This document shows, in pieces, positions 8,380 through 17,367 of a stretch of DNA of 64,000 bases. How positions within the stretch are numbered: position 1 is the stretch's first letter; every line of letters begins with the position of its first letter. The notes below the pieces were generated by a model. It was not told the DNA's origin, did not search any database, and saw only the letters and a program-made list of their open reading frames with translations. The position numbers and the translations under genes are program-made. The DNA comes from Cytobacillus dafuensis (GTDB lineage Bacteria > Bacillota > Bacilli > Bacillales > Cytobacillaceae). The stretch lies in assembly GCF_007995155.1 (NCBI RefSeq), contig NZ_CP042593.1:3204001-3268000 (forward strand), in the 5' to 3' direction.

Positions 8380-9684
8380 TTATTCAGTAATTTCCTCATG
8401 TATTAGAACTGGTGCAGCTACTTTTTCGTTTGATATTGTAATATTCTCATAAAGCTTTGTTTTTACTTCTTCAACATCTTCAAAATTACTATAAATTGTA
8501 ACAAGTGACTCACCTTTTTTCACTTGATCCCCGATTTTTTTACGAAGAACAAGGCCAACAGCTAGGTCAATAACAGATTCTTTGGTTGCCCGGCCAGCAC
8601 CGAGAAGCATCGCAGCTGTTCCTATTTCATCAGCAACCAATTCTGATACATAACCATCCTCTTTTGCCTCAAGCTCAACTATATATTTTGCTTGTGGCAG
8701 CCTTGAAGGATCATCAACAATAGATGCATCCCCACCTTGAGAGCTTAAGAAAGTTTTAAAAGCTTTTAAAGCGGTTCCGTCATTTATTACTCCTTGAAGC
8801 TTTTCACGGGCTTCTTTTAGGGTATTTGCTTTTTTAGCAAGATAAACCATATGACTTCCCAATGTTAAACATAATTCGGTTAAATCCTCTGGGCCTTCCC
8901 CTTTTAATGTATCAATCGCTTCTTTTACTTCTAGTGCATTTCCAATCGCATATCCAAGTGGCTGGCTCATATCAGATATAACAGCCATTGTGTTTCTTCC
9001 TACATTATTGCCGATTCGAACCATCGCTTTGGCAAGTTCTCTAGAGTCATCTAGCGTCTTCATGAATGCACCTGCACCTGTTTTGACATCAAGAACAATT
9101 GCATCGGCTCCAGCTGCTATCTTTTTACTCATTATGGAAGCTGCAATAAGAGGAATACTATCAACAGTTGCCGTTACATCACGAAGTGCATAAAGCTTTT
9201 TATCAGCAGGTGTAAGATTACCACTTTGCCCGATAACCGCAACTTTATTTTTATTTACAAGATCAATAAACTCTTGATTTTCTATTTCTACATGGAAGCC
9301 TTTAACTGATTCAAGCTTATCGATTGTCCCGCCCGTATGCCCTAGCCCTCGACCGGACATTTTGGCTACAGGTACATCTAATGCTGCAACTAATGGGCCT
9401 AATACAAGAGTTGTTGTATCACCAACACCACCAGTTGAATGCTTATCTACTTTAATTCCTTCAATTTTGGATAAATCAATCTGATCACCCGATTGAACCA
9501 TTGCTAGGGTTAAATCAGCTCTTTCTTTTTCTGTCATCCCTTGGAAAAAGATAGCCATCATTAATGCGCTCGCTTGATAGTCTGGAATAGAGCCATCTGT
9601 ATAGCCATTAATAAAAAATTGGATTTCTTCCGTTGATAATTCTCTTCCGTCTCTTTTATTTTCAATGATATCGACCATTCTCAT
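8380..9684 (-). CDS. pdp: pyrimidine-nucleoside phosphorylase
   Basis: Cytoplasmic enzyme that phosphorolyses uridine, thymidine and deoxyuridine to base and (deoxy)ribose-1-phosphate. The family signature [17 protein letters not shown] lies near residues 108-125, and the phosphate-binding KHSTGGVGD near 80. The 434-aa length is standard. It closes an operon with phosphopentomutase and purine nucleoside phosphorylase, so the released sugar phosphates can be isomerised by Drm. In B. subtilis 168 pdp lies elsewhere with deoC/nupC, so its place here is a lineage difference. Confidence 0.97.
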   Translation of the reverse strand: MRMVDIIENKRDGRELSTEEIQFFINGYTDGSIPDYQASALMMAIFFQGMTEKERADLTLAMVQSGDQIDLSKIEGIKVDKHSTGGVGDTTTLVLGPLVAALDVPVAKMSGRGLGHTGGTIDKLESVKGFHVEIENQEFIDLVNKNKVAVIGQSGNLTPADKKLYALRDVTATVDSIPLIAASIMSKKIAAGADAIVLDVKTGAGAFMKTLDDSRELAKAMVRIGNNVGRNTMAVISDMSQPLGYAIGNALEVKEAIDTLKGEGPEDLTELCLTLGSHMVYLAKKANTLKEAREKLQGVINDGTALKAFKTFLSSQGGDASIVDDPSRLPQAKYIVELEAKEDGYVSELVADEIGTAAMLLGAGRATKESVIDLAVGLVLRKKIGDQVKKGESLVTIYSNFEDVEEVKTKLYENITISNEKVAAPVLIHEEITE

Positions 9685-9711
9685 TATCGATCACCTCTCC
9701 GCTCTAGTTTT

Positions 9712-10536
9712 TTATCTTGAACCGAGTTCTGCTACTATAGCTTTTACATATTGAAGAAAACTTGCTTTCACTTTTTCTGTTGTTTCTATAACTTCCTCGT
9801 GATTGAGAGGCTGATCTAATATCCCGGCTGCCATATTGGATATACAGGATATCCCTAATACACTCATTCCAGTATGTCTAGCTACAATTACTTCTGGAAC
9901 AGTAGACATACCTACAGCATCTCCACCTAAATTACGTATCATGCGTACTTCTGCAGGTGTTTCATATGTTGGCCCTGTGTTTCCAACATAAACACCTTCT
10001 TGCACCTTCATGTTTAAATTAGATGCGATTTCTTTTGCCATCTTTCTTAAATCAGCCGAATAAGCCTCAGACATATCAGGGAAACGAACCCCCATTCGGG
10101 AGTCATTAGGACCAATCAATGGATTGCTGCCCATATTATTAATGTGATCTGTAATTAGCATTAAATCGCCAGGAGAAAAACTTTCATTCACTCCACCAGC
10201 TGCATTCGTCACGATTAATTGTTGAATTCCTAGCTCTTTCATTACACGAACCGGGAAGGTTACTTTATCAAAGCTATACCCTTCGTAATAATGAAAACGC
10301 CCTTGCATGGCAACAACCTGTACCCCATTTAGCAATCCGAAAACAAGCTGACCCGCATGTCCTTCTACTGTTGAAACAGGGAAATCTGGGATTTCATTAT
10401 ATGGGATTTTAACTGCTTCTTCTATTTCATCTCCAAGCACACCTAAGCCTGAACCAAGAATTAAGCCAATAATCGGCTGTTCTTGATACCTTTTCTTTAA
10501 AAAATTAGCTGCATTTTGAATTTTTTCATAATCCAT
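9712..10536 (-). CDS. pupG: purine-nucleoside phosphorylase (trimeric type)
   Basis: Phosphorolyses inosine and guanosine to base and ribose-1-phosphate. Features of the PNP-I class are present: LILGSGLGVLGDEI near residue 25, GRFHYYEGY near 80, TNAAGGVN near 112 and the purine-site segment GMSTVPEVIVARH near 212. At 274 aa it is a normal homotrimeric enzyme. It lies 14 nt after drm and 27 nt before pdp in one transcription unit. Confidence 0.97.
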   Translation of the reverse strand: MDYEKIQNAANFLKKRYQEQPIIGLILGSGLGVLGDEIEEAVKIPYNEIPDFPVSTVEGHAGQLVFGLLNGVQVVAMQGRFHYYEGYSFDKVTFPVRVMKELGIQQLIVTNAAGGVNESFSPGDLMLITDHINNMGSNPLIGPNDSRMGVRFPDMSEAYSADLRKMAKEIASNLNMKVQEGVYVGNTGPTYETPAEVRMIRNLGGDAVGMSTVPEVIVARHTGMSVLGISCISNMAAGILDQPLNHEEVIETTEKVKASFLQYVKAIVAELGSR

Positions 10537-10550
10537 TCTAAATATCCCCT

Positions 10551-11735
10551 TTATTTCAATTCAGTTAAGAAGCTCTCACCGTAAGCAGGCATTTTCACTT
10601 TAAAGTTTTCTGCCACACTTGCTCCAATATCAGCGAAGGTTTTCCTAATTGAGAGTTCTTTGCCTTCTGGCATATTTTTCGCATAAACAAGAAGAGGGAC
10701 AAATTCTCTCGTATGATCTGTTCCATGATGTACCGGATCATTCCCATGATCAGCAGTAATAATTAACAAATCATCTTCTTTCATTTTTGCCAATACTTCA
10801 GGAAGTCTAGCATCATATTCTTCAAGTGCCTTGCCGTATCCTATAGGATCTCTTCTATGTCCGTATAGAGCATCAAAGTCAACCAAGTTAAGGAAGCTAA
10901 GCCCTGTAAATTCCATATCAAGGGATTGCAGTAATTTATCCATTCCATCCATATTAGAGACAGTGCGTAGTGATTTGGTCACACCTTCACCATCAAAAAT
11001 ATCAGAGATTTTTCCAATTGCAATGACATCAAGGCCTGAATCCTTTAACTCAGACATCACTGTACGATCAAATGGCTTTAATGCATAATCATGACGATTT
11101 GATGTTCTTTGAAAATTGCCTGGTTCTCCTATAAATGGTCTTGCAATAACCCGGCCGACCATATATTTTTCATCTAAAGTCAACTCACGTGCTATTTTAC
11201 AAATTCGATATTGCTCTTCTATTGGAATAATATCCTCATGTGCTGCAATTTGAAGAACGGAATCTGCTGAAGTGTAAACTATTAGAGCACCTGTTTTCAT
11301 ATGCTCTTCACCAAGCTCAACAATAATTTCCGTTCCACTCGCAGGCTTATTCCCAATCACTTTTCTTCCAGTGCGTGTTTCTAGCTCTGAAATTAGTTCA
11401 TCTGGAAAGCCTTCAGGAAATACTTGAAATGGGGTCTTAATATTTAGGCCCATGATTTCCCAATGACCTGTCATCGTATCCTTGCCATTAGAAGCTTCCT
11501 GCATTTTTGTGTAGAAGGCAAGCGGTTTTTCAGCTTTTTCGACACCTTTAATTTCACGGATATTGCTTAGTCCAAGACTCGCCATATTCGGCATATTAAG
11601 TCCATTCATTCTCTCTGCAATATGTCCAAATGTATCTGCACCTAAATCACCAAACTTTTTTGCATCAGGTGCTTCACCAATTCCTACTGAATCCATGACG
11701 ATGACAAAAATCCTTTTATATGCAAATGATGTCAT
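10551..11735 (-). CDS. drm: phosphopentomutase
   Basis: Manganese-dependent alkaline-phosphatase-superfamily enzyme that interconverts (deoxy)ribose-1-phosphate and 5-phosphate (also called DeoB). Metal-site motifs are visible: [12 protein letters not shown] at the N-terminus, the nucleophile region KDTMTGHWE near residue 90 and [18 protein letters not shown] near 330. I start at ATG MTSF (11735), with GGGAGGGA 5 nt upstream; the longer TTG frame would start before that site. First gene of the nucleoside operon. Confidence 0.96.
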   Translation of the reverse strand: MTSFAYKRIFVIVMDSVGIGEAPDAKKFGDLGADTFGHIAERMNGLNMPNMASLGLSNIREIKGVEKAEKPLAFYTKMQEASNGKDTMTGHWEIMGLNIKTPFQVFPEGFPDELISELETRTGRKVIGNKPASGTEIIVELGEEHMKTGALIVYTSADSVLQIAAHEDIIPIEEQYRICKIARELTLDEKYMVGRVIARPFIGEPGNFQRTSNRHDYALKPFDRTVMSELKDSGLDVIAIGKISDIFDGEGVTKSLRTVSNMDGMDKLLQSLDMEFTGLSFLNLVDFDALYGHRRDPIGYGKALEEYDARLPEVLAKMKEDDLLIITADHGNDPVHHGTDHTREFVPLLVYAKNMPEGKELSIRKTFADIGASVAENFKVKMPAYGESFLTELK

Positions 11736-11886
11736 GATATTCCCTCCCAAATTTATGAATACGGTTACAGTAAATTACGTAAGTACACAGGTAGCAACGT
11801 AAAGATAGAGCTGCCAGCTGCTTATAAAGATTTAATTATAAGTTACCCAGTTACAACAGTGAATAATCTAATAAACTACTAAAAAC

Positions 11887-11929
11887 GTCAGAAGTCTGAC
11901 ATCTTTATTTTACATAAGATTATGTAAAA
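11887..11929. promoter_or_regulatory. two palindromes upstream of drm (possible operators)
   Basis: GTCAGA-AG-TCTGAC (11887-11900) and a perfect 10-bp dyad TTTTACATAA-GA-TTATGTAAAA (11908-11929) lie 150-195 nt upstream of drm and just before the xerD terminator. They look like protein-binding dyads, but I cannot assign a regulator. The rest of the 11736-12195 gap holds a terminator and a repeat. Confidence 0.4.
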
Positions 11930-11934
11930 TTGAA

Positions 11935-11963
11935 AGAAAAAGCTGCCCATTTTTCATGGCAGC
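11935..11963 (-). terminator. terminator after xerD
   Basis: GCTGCC (942-947) pairs with GGCAGC (958-963); on the minus strand a run of T residues follows. It lies 230 nt past xerD, beyond an intervening repeat, and would shield drm from read-through. Confidence 0.7.
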
Positions 11964-11972
11964 ATTATGGTT

Positions 11973-12180
11973 AGAAAAGCGGTAGTGCCTTGATCACCCC
12001 CGACAAGCACAAGACAAGTCTCACGGAAAAGTGTTCTTTACTTTTCTGGGAGTATTGGCCTGTGACCTCGATGGAGTAGGCGCTCTTCCTAAAAGCTGCC
12101 GCATTTAGTCGTGCGATGATTACGCTGCCGCAGCCTTCCTTGTGGAGCTAGACAATTCTCTAACTCGAAAAAATTTATTT
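11973..12180. repeat. dispersed repeat, AGAAAAGCG...CACCCCCGACAAGCACAAG family
   Basis: About 200 nt that aligns with 15911-16055 through AAAGCG, TCACCCCCGACAAGCACAAG, TCTCACGGAAA-type, GTGTTCTTTAC, TTCTGGGAG, TGTGACCTCGA and GTAGGCGCT blocks. Its end (CCTTCCTTG...AGCTAGACA...CTCTAACTCGAAAAAATTTA) matches 20318-20371. The blocks include self-complementary arms, so it is a structured intergenic repeat without an ORF. Confidence 0.75.
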
Positions 12181-12195
12181 TTCTAATGAGACTTT

Positions 12196-13089
12196 TTAAG
12201 CGCGAGGGTGAAACTGAGTATACACATCTTTTAATCTTGTCTTTGTTACATGTGTATAAATTTGTGTTGTAGAAATATCAGCATGTCCTAGCATTTCTTG
12301 AACTGCTCGTAAGTCAGCTCCGTTTTCTAGCAAATGAGTTGCAAAAGAATGCCTTAATGTATGAGGAGTCAATTCCTTTTCTATTCCTGCTTCCCTTGTC
12401 AGCCGTTTTAGTATTTTCCAAAAGCCTTGTCTTGTTAGTCTATTACCATGATGGTTTAGAAAAAATGCTTCCTCCTGATGTTTTTTTGAAAGAAACTGGC
12501 TTCTGCCTTCTTTTAAGTAATAATCAAGTGCTTGTGCAGCTGCTTTTCCTATTGGGATAATGCGCTCTTTATTTCCTTTTCCAACACATCTGACAAATCC
12601 CATCGTTAAATGGACATCTCCCATATTCAATCCAATTAACTCGCTAACCCGAATTCCGGTTGCATATAAAAGCTCAAGCATTGCTTTATCACGAATACCG
12701 TAGTGATCCGTATTTTTAGGAGAATCTAATAAGGTCTCCACTTCTTGCATATTTAAGACCTTAGGAAGCGAACGCTCTAGCTGAGGCGATTCAATATGAA
12801 CGGATGGGTCATGATCAACTGATTTCTCACGGAGAAGAAATTGGTGGAATGCCCTTATTGAGGCAACATGCCTTGCTAATGTTTTTGAAGATTTCCCCTG
12901 ATCTTTTAAGAATCCCAGAAAATGAATAATCTGCGCACGCTGAACACTATTAAGCGATAACAGATTTTCGATGTTTATTAAGTATTTTGTGTAGCTTTTT
13001 AAATCTCGTTCATATGACATGATTGTATTTTTAGCGAGACCTTTTTCTACGATTAAATAATGTATGAAATCTTTAAGCTCGTCCTCCAT
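12196..13089 (-). CDS. xerD: site-specific tyrosine recombinase XerD
   Basis: Resolves chromosome dimers at dif together with XerC (RipX/CodV in B. subtilis). An N-terminal SAM-like core-binding domain (residues 1-90) precedes the catalytic domain containing all six active residues: Arg in GIRVSE, Lys in GKGNKE, His-x-x-Arg in [10 protein letters not shown], His in LGHADIS and the nucleophile Tyr in IYTHV. The 297-aa length is typical. It is 8 nt downstream of yqzK and belongs with the fur/spoIIM neighbourhood, as in B. subtilis. Confidence 0.97.
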   Translation of the reverse strand: MEDELKDFIHYLIVEKGLAKNTIMSYERDLKSYTKYLINIENLLSLNSVQRAQIIHFLGFLKDQGKSSKTLARHVASIRAFHQFLLREKSVDHDPSVHIESPQLERSLPKVLNMQEVETLLDSPKNTDHYGIRDKAMLELLYATGIRVSELIGLNMGDVHLTMGFVRCVGKGNKERIIPIGKAAAQALDYYLKEGRSQFLSKKHQEEAFFLNHHGNRLTRQGFWKILKRLTREAGIEKELTPHTLRHSFATHLLENGADLRAVQEMLGHADISTTQIYTHVTKTRLKDVYTQFHPRA

Positions 13090-13097
13090 TGTTTCCT

Positions 13098-13328
13098 CTA
13101 CTCCCCATTTAAATAGAAAAGAATTAACCGATCTAGCCAGTTAAAGGGCTCGCTGCTATTTGCACTGGCTGAAACCTTCACAGCCGCTCCCTTTGGCTCA
13201 TCGTATCGATGATAATCTTGATATTCCTCATTTAACCACATAATACCATAATAAAAAAGGATTGTGCATCCAGTAAAAAGCACGAATACCTTTATCGTTT
13301 GAAATGCAATCATTAACCAAGCTCGCAT
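13098..13328 (-). CDS. yqzK: YqzK family membrane protein (DUF4227)
   Basis: A 76-aa protein with one membrane helix (residues 8-30, [21 protein letters not shown]) followed by a polar tail containing [14 protein letters not shown]. This pattern and its place directly upstream of xerD identify the conserved Bacillaceae YqzK/DUF4227 family, whose function is unknown. The CDS ends 8 nt before xerD, so the two are co-transcribed. Confidence 0.88.
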   Translation of the reverse strand: MRAWLMIAFQTIKVFVLFTGCTILFYYGIMWLNEEYQDYHRYDEPKGAAVKVSASANSSEPFNWLDRLILFYLNGE

Positions 13329-13432
13329 CTTTTACTATCCCCCACAAAATCATAATAGTAAAAGGTATGCCATCTTGGACAAGAAATATACCTAAATCCA
13401 CCTGAAAAACAATTTCAGAAAACCCTTACCTA

Positions 13433-13663
13433 AATTTATCGCAGATTAACGGGCAGTAAGACCCCCACTTCAAGGTTGCGAGAGAATCAAAGAAACTTAA
13501 GTGGGGGATCAACTGCCCGTAAAGGCCCGATTGGTTCAACTAACCATCAGTGGGGGATGAGCAGACTTAGAACGCGACGTCCTGTCGCAACGTCTGCACT
13601 AGCACATCCTGTGCGTCGAAAAAACCCCACTGATGGAAGTTTCACTTTATTCGCTTTGTTATA
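13433..13663 (+). ncRNA. Bacillaceae-1-like structured RNA / dispersed repeat, copy 1
   Basis: Occupies most of the 518-nt gap between yqzK and fur. Arms seen are GGGCAGT with ACTGCCC, CCCCCACTT with AAGTGGGGG, and CATCAGTGGGG with CCCCACTGATG. Inside the last pair, GCAGAC...GTCTGC encloses a hairpin gcgac-GTCCT-gtcgc (574-588), and a second hairpin gcac-ATCCT-gtgc follows (602-614). Two terminal loops of RUCCU form are the hallmark described for the Bacillaceae-1 RNA motif. A second copy is at 18257. The strand is set by the loops. Confidence 0.6.
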
Positions 13664-13734
13664 AAACAAGAATTAATAGTGCAAGAGGTAAAAATAAATA
13701 TTCCAATATAATTAGAAAAGCCTGTAGTCCATGC

Positions 13735-13768
13735 GTTAAAAAAATGATCCAGAAGACGGATCATTTTT
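13735..13768 (-). terminator. terminator of fur
   Basis: AAATGATCC (742-750) pairs with GGATCATTT (758-766), with T-runs on both strands. It lies 80 nt after the fur stop. Confidence 0.85.
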
Positions 13769-13846
13769 TTGTCCGCACACCCAACAGGCAGCTTCAACAT
13801 TAATCTATAACTAAATTAATGAATTATAAAAGGTTCCAACTTATGA

Positions 13847-14317
13847 TTAGTTACTTTGTTCAATTTCTTCTTCTTTGTTTTTATCATGACAGCGATAGCA
13901 AATACCATGGAATGTTAGACGATGGTCTTTAATCTTGAAGTTCCATCTTCGTTCAACGACTTCTTCAACATCCTCTAATAAATCTTCCTGGATCTCATCC
14001 ACTGCTCCGCATTCAATACAAACTAAATGATGATGAAAATGTGCAGCCCCTTCCTGTCTGAGATCATAGCGGGAAACACCATCACCAAAATTAATTTTAT
14101 CTACAATTTTTAATTCTGTCAGTAATTCAAGCGTTCTATATACAGTTGCTAAGCCTATCTCAGGCGATTTTTCTTTAACTAGGAGGTAGACATCTTCCGC
14201 ACTTAAATGATCCTCTTCATGTTCTAACAAAACGCGAACGGTCGCTTCACGCTGAGGCGTCAATTTATAGCTGGATGAATGCAACTGCTTCTTTATTCTA
14301 TCAATTCTGCTTTCCAT
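13847..14317 (-). CDS. fur: ferric uptake regulator Fur
   Basis: Iron-responsive, zinc-containing dimeric repressor. The winged helix (TPQREATVRVLLEHEEDHLSAEDVYLLV, GLATVYRTLELL) fills residues 18-75; the metal-binding HFHHHLVC lies near 90, and the structural zinc pairs CIEC and CYRC near 98 and 140 are intact. Placement beside spoIIM and xerD supports Fur over its paralogues PerR and Zur. I start at ATG GAA (14317) because GAGGAGG is 8 nt upstream of it. An AT-only palindrome near 14418-14433 upstream could be a Fur/PerR site but is too low in complexity to call. Confidence 0.94.
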   Translation of the reverse strand: MESRIDRIKKQLHSSSYKLTPQREATVRVLLEHEEDHLSAEDVYLLVKEKSPEIGLATVYRTLELLTELKIVDKINFGDGVSRYDLRQEGAAHFHHHLVCIECGAVDEIQEDLLEDVEEVVERRWNFKIKDHRLTFHGICYRCHDKNKEEEIEQSN

Positions 14318-14480
14318 TCCGAAGTCCTCCTCGCCCACTAACACATTCTCATTATAACAGATATTGGGATAGTTTCAAAATAAAATTATTACAATCAAAT
14401 GATTATAATTAATATTATATAATATATATTATAAAAAATATAGTTGTGGATCTTCTATTTTCCATTCCTGCTTAAAAATA

Positions 14481-14519
14481 GAAAAGACGAATAAACCTTT
14501 ATCGGTTTATCCGCCTTTT
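14481..14519 (-). terminator. terminator of spoIIM
   Basis: AAAAGaCGaATAAACC pairs with GGTTTATcCGcCTTTT with two mismatches, and a T-rich tract follows on the minus strand, 12-50 nt beyond the spoIIM stop. Confidence 0.75.
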
Positions 14520-14531
14520 CTCATTGATCTT

Positions 14532-15176
14532 CTATGACTGAAAAGAATGAATAACTGATTTCATTAAGAGTGGTGAGATAAAAGCCTCAATGACTGCTGC
14601 TCCACATAAGAAAATTATGGCAAATACTAACGCGATCATATATCTTCCTAACAAAGGCATGATCGGTGGACCTACTTTTTTCATAAACTGTCTGCTGATC
14701 ATTTTTAATGAGAAGGAAACCGAAAGTGTTGCCGATATAATATAAATCGGAATGATGATTATATTTTGTGGTAGAACCGATACAAACGAGAGCCAAAAAC
14801 CATCCCATCCCATTTGATTGACTAAAAAGCCTACAGTAAAACCAATTACCATTCCTTTCATGAATAATAGAATCAAAATGACTGGAAGACCAATGATAGA
14901 TATTCCCAATAACCACATTAGACCAATAAATTTCAAATTATGAAATAGGCTTTGTTTAAATAAGTCCTGAGATGCCGCTACTTCTTCACTTGATACTTGG
15001 CCAAAGAATTGAGACAGGTAGTAAAATAAGTCCTCTTTCTGTGTAAAGCTTAAGCTATTGACAACAAAGGCACCAAATATTACACCCATTAGAAATAATA
15101 CAACCACAAACAAATATATTGAGGAATGCTCGCGAAAATGATTTGCGACGACGTTCTGGTACATTTTTTTTCTCAT
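14532..15176 (-). CDS. spoIIM: stage II sporulation protein M
   Basis: Integral membrane protein of the DMP engulfment machinery (SpoIID, SpoIIM, SpoIIP), made in the mother cell. Five hydrophobic segments are seen in 214 aa, starting with YLFVVVLFLMGVIFGAFVV near residue 20; the conserved GMVIGFTVGFLVNQMGWDG is near 105 and SVLPQNIIIIPIY near 130. The ribosome site AGGAGGA precedes the ATG. A sigma-E-like promoter lies 33-62 nt upstream. Confidence 0.97.
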   Translation of the reverse strand: MRKKMYQNVVANHFREHSSIYLFVVVLFLMGVIFGAFVVNSLSFTQKEDLFYYLSQFFGQVSSEEVAASQDLFKQSLFHNLKFIGLMWLLGISIIGLPVILILLFMKGMVIGFTVGFLVNQMGWDGFWLSFVSVLPQNIIIIPIYIISATLSVSFSLKMISRQFMKKVGPPIMPLLGRYMIALVFAIIFLCGAAVIEAFISPLLMKSVIHSFQS

Positions 15177-15209
15177 TTGCTATCCTCCTGATACAAATTC
15201 AGTTATTAA

Positions 15210-15238
15210 ATTGTATGCCTGTCCTTTTAACGTATGAC
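15210..15238 (-). promoter_or_regulatory. candidate sigma-E promoter of spoIIM
   Basis: GTCATACG (15238-15231) and CATACAAT (15217-15210) are separated by 13 nt. CATACAAT is a full match to the sigma-E -10 and the -35 is a near match, in agreement with the known mother-cell expression of spoIIM. Confidence 0.65.
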
Positions 15239-15343
15239 ATTTTTTTAGGAAAATTAAAGATTGGAAATATATTGTTGAATATTTTAAATTTTGCATTATA
15301 ATATTCAAAATTAGTCTTTTATTATTAAGGAGGAGGATTTTCG

Positions 15344-15907
15344 TTGAATCCAATTTTAGTAGATTTTCCAGAAAGGATTGAAACCGAACGACTATATTTA
15401 CGAATCTGTTTACCTGGAGATGGAATCATCACTCATGATGCCATTGAAGCATCTGTGGATGATTTAAAACCTTGGCTTCCTTTTGCTAACAAGGAGCAAA
15501 CTTTAGAGGATAGAGAGGCTAATATTCGCGAGTCTTATTCAAAGTTTTTACTGCGCGAGGACTTCCGCATTCATATTTTTAGAAAAGAAGATGATGTTTT
15601 TGTTGGCTCGACTGGGCTTCATCGAATTAATTGGAATGTACGAAAATTTGAAATTGGATATTGGTGTGATTCACGGCATAAGAAAAACGGATATATGACA
15701 GAAGCAGTGGATGCTTTAGTGAAATTCGCTTTAAACCATTTTGATGCCAATCGGATCGAAATCCGATGTGATCCAAGAAATACAAACAGCAGAAAAATTC
15801 CAGAAAAATTAGGATTCACGCTTGAAGGAATTTTAATCAATGATGATTTAAGCGCTGATGGAAAAGAACTCCGGGATACTTGTATATTTGCGATAGTAAG
15901 GAAGTAG
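15344..15907 (+). CDS. GNAT family N-acetyltransferase (RimJ/RimL type)
   Basis: A 187-aa cytoplasmic acetyl-CoA-dependent acetyltransferase. The order ETERLYLRICLPGD, VGSTGLHRINW, FEIGYWCDSRHKKNGYMTEAV (acetyl-CoA binding loop, near residues 100-125), RIEIRCDPRNTNSRKIPEKLGFTLEG is that of RimJ/RimL-like enzymes that acetylate ribosomal protein or small-molecule amines. The substrate cannot be told. Translation starts at TTG with AAGGAGGAGG 9 nt before it; no ATG is available nearby. It is transcribed alone, divergent from spoIIM. Confidence 0.9.
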   Translation: MNPILVDFPERIETERLYLRICLPGDGIITHDAIEASVDDLKPWLPFANKEQTLEDREANIRESYSKFLLREDFRIHIFRKEDDVFVGSTGLHRINWNVRKFEIGYWCDSRHKKNGYMTEAVDALVKFALNHFDANRIEIRCDPRNTNSRKIPEKLGFTLEGILINDDLSADGKELRDTCIFAIVRK

Positions 15908-15910
15908 ATA

Positions 15911-16055
15911 GAAAAGCGTAAGCGCCTTGGTCACCCCCGACAAGCACAAGACGAGCCTCTCGGAAAGGTGTTCTTTACCTTTCTGGGAGGATTGGCTTGT
16001 GACCTCGAGGGGGTAGGCGCTGAAGCTAGACAGATAGAAAAGCGTAAGCGCCTTC
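15911..16055. repeat. dispersed repeat, AGAAAAGCG...CACCCCCGACAAGCACAAG family
   Basis: Second copy of the element at 11973, better conserved. AAAGCGTAAGCGCCTTGGTCACCCCC has arms that pair with GGGGGTAGGCGCT at its end, and GGAAAGGTGTTC faces CTTTCTGGGAGG. It is followed by a partial duplicate (AGAAAAGCGTAAGCGCCTT, 16036-16054). Lies between the acetyltransferase and endonuclease Q genes. Confidence 0.78.
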
Positions 16056-16063
16056 GGAACAAT

Positions 16064-16091
16064 AAAAGCCAGCTCCTGTTTTGGGGCCGGC
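16064..16091 (-). terminator. terminator after the nudF-endoQ unit
   Basis: GCCGGC (minus strand) pairs with GCTGGC including one G-U, followed by TTTTATT on the minus strand. It is 110 nt past the endonuclease Q stop. Confidence 0.55.
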
Positions 16092-16200
16092 AGTTCTTGA
16101 AAATATAGAATTGTATTTAAGATTTGTTTCTAGCTCTACCAAATATTTTAATTGTAGAAAATTTTGTATCCGACACGCAACATTTGTTAATATATTTAAA

Positions 16201-17367
16201 TTATTCAACTGTAATTTTCCCGTATTTCCCACCGCCCCCTGCTGTGAGATTTAGTTTCCCCTCTCTCGCTTTTACGATGAGTTCAGCCGTTTTTGCTGGG
16301 ACGATTTCACTTAATTTTTCTAGTGGCACTTCATGCAAAATCGCCATTTCCGTACCAAAATAATTGAGAAGCTTTTCAAGCATTTTAGGTCCTAGGCCTG
16401 GAATGAATTCAAGCGGAACCTGATGGACATATGGCGGCCGATCTGCTGGAGAATTACTCGCTGTCTTTAACTCGGATATTCTATCTGCGACACCTTTTAC
16501 AAATTTAGTGCATCCACAATGACTGCATTCTTGTTTCTCGGGATGAAATGGAGCAAAACACTGTGAGCACACTGTTTGATGATATTTCCCAAGCTTCGGA
16601 TCAAGTCCGTAATTCCCTTTGATTCTTCGTCCATCTATTCCTTTTAATGCCTTTTGCAGTTCATTAAACGTTGGTTCAGCCATTTGCAGAACATGATATT
16701 CCCTTGCAATTTTCTTTAATGAATGGGCATCTGAATTTGTAATAAATGAATAGTCATGCAGCTCTTTAATTTGATCAGCCATGGCAGTGTCTGCACTTAA
16801 ACCAAGTTCGATACCGTCGATCATATCTTTATCAAATACCTCTGTCAACGATTGCTGGACGCCTTTTCCAAATAAGCTTTTAAAAGGAGTAAATACATGA
16901 GCAGGAATAAATAATCCGCCAAGTTCCTTCACTTTCTTTTGCAGTTCACGTCCTGAGGCATAAATTCGTTGCGAGCTGAGTGTAATATTTTTCAAATGGT
17001 TGGAAAGCCAGATTGAAAATTCCCTCATTATTGCTAGGCTCGGAAAATAGCAAAGAACATGAATTGGACCATTGCAGTTTTCATCATAGATTTCTAGCTC
17101 TGATCCTGGAATGATTGTTAAGTCCCCGAACTGTAATCCTCCTTCCGGGTGCTCGGTCACATCCTCAGTCTCCATTAGCTGAGCAATTTCCAAAATGACC
17201 TCTGGCGAATGACAGTCGATAATTCCAATCATATTCAAGCCTTTTTCATTTCTTGCGTGCTCGATAATATTTGTAAATGTAAGGGATTTAGCTCCCGTTA
17301 TTTTCACAGGTTTGCCTGTCATTGTGCGGCCGATATGAATATGTAAGTCAGAATAATAATCCTTCAT
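16201..17367 (-). CDS. yqxK: endonuclease Q family protein (YqxK)
   Basis: Metal-dependent DNA repair nuclease; family members cut 5-prime of deaminated bases such as uracil and hypoxanthine and at abasic sites. A PHP domain begins with DLHIHIG (residues 7-13) and includes DCHSPE near 51 and TNSDAHS near 215; a four-cysteine zinc ribbon (CSQC...CSHCGC) sits near 265-290; and a helix-hairpin-helix (IPGLGPKMLEKLL) near 325. At 388 aa it matches bacterial EndoQ/YqxK. The start overlaps the nudF stop by one base. Confidence 0.92.
   Translation of the reverse strand: MKDYYSDLHIHIGRTMTGKPVKITGAKSLTFTNIIEHARNEKGLNMIGIIDCHSPEVILEIAQLMETEDVTEHPEGGLQFGDLTIIPGSELEIYDENCNGPIHVLCYFPSLAIMREFSIWLSNHLKNITLSSQRIYASGRELQKKVKELGGLFIPAHVFTPFKSLFGKGVQQSLTEVFDKDMIDGIELGLSADTAMADQIKELHDYSFITNSDAHSLKKIAREYHVLQMAEPTFNELQKALKGIDGRRIKGNYGLDPKLGKYHQTVCSQCFAPFHPEKQECSHCGCTKFVKGVADRISELKTASNSPADRPPYVHQVPLEFIPGLGPKMLEKLLNYFGTEMAILHEVPLEKLSEIVPAKTAELIVKAREGKLNLTAGGGGKYGKITVE

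Noticed and set aside
13476..13664. 62-aa open frame over the structured repeat
   Set aside because: It lies entirely in the Bacillaceae-1-like element and encodes low-complexity basic sequence; repeat artefact.
14403..14437. PerR/Fur box upstream of fur
   Set aside because: TATAATATATATTATA is a palindrome, but it is pure A+T and does not fit TTATAAT-N-ATTATAA spacing well.
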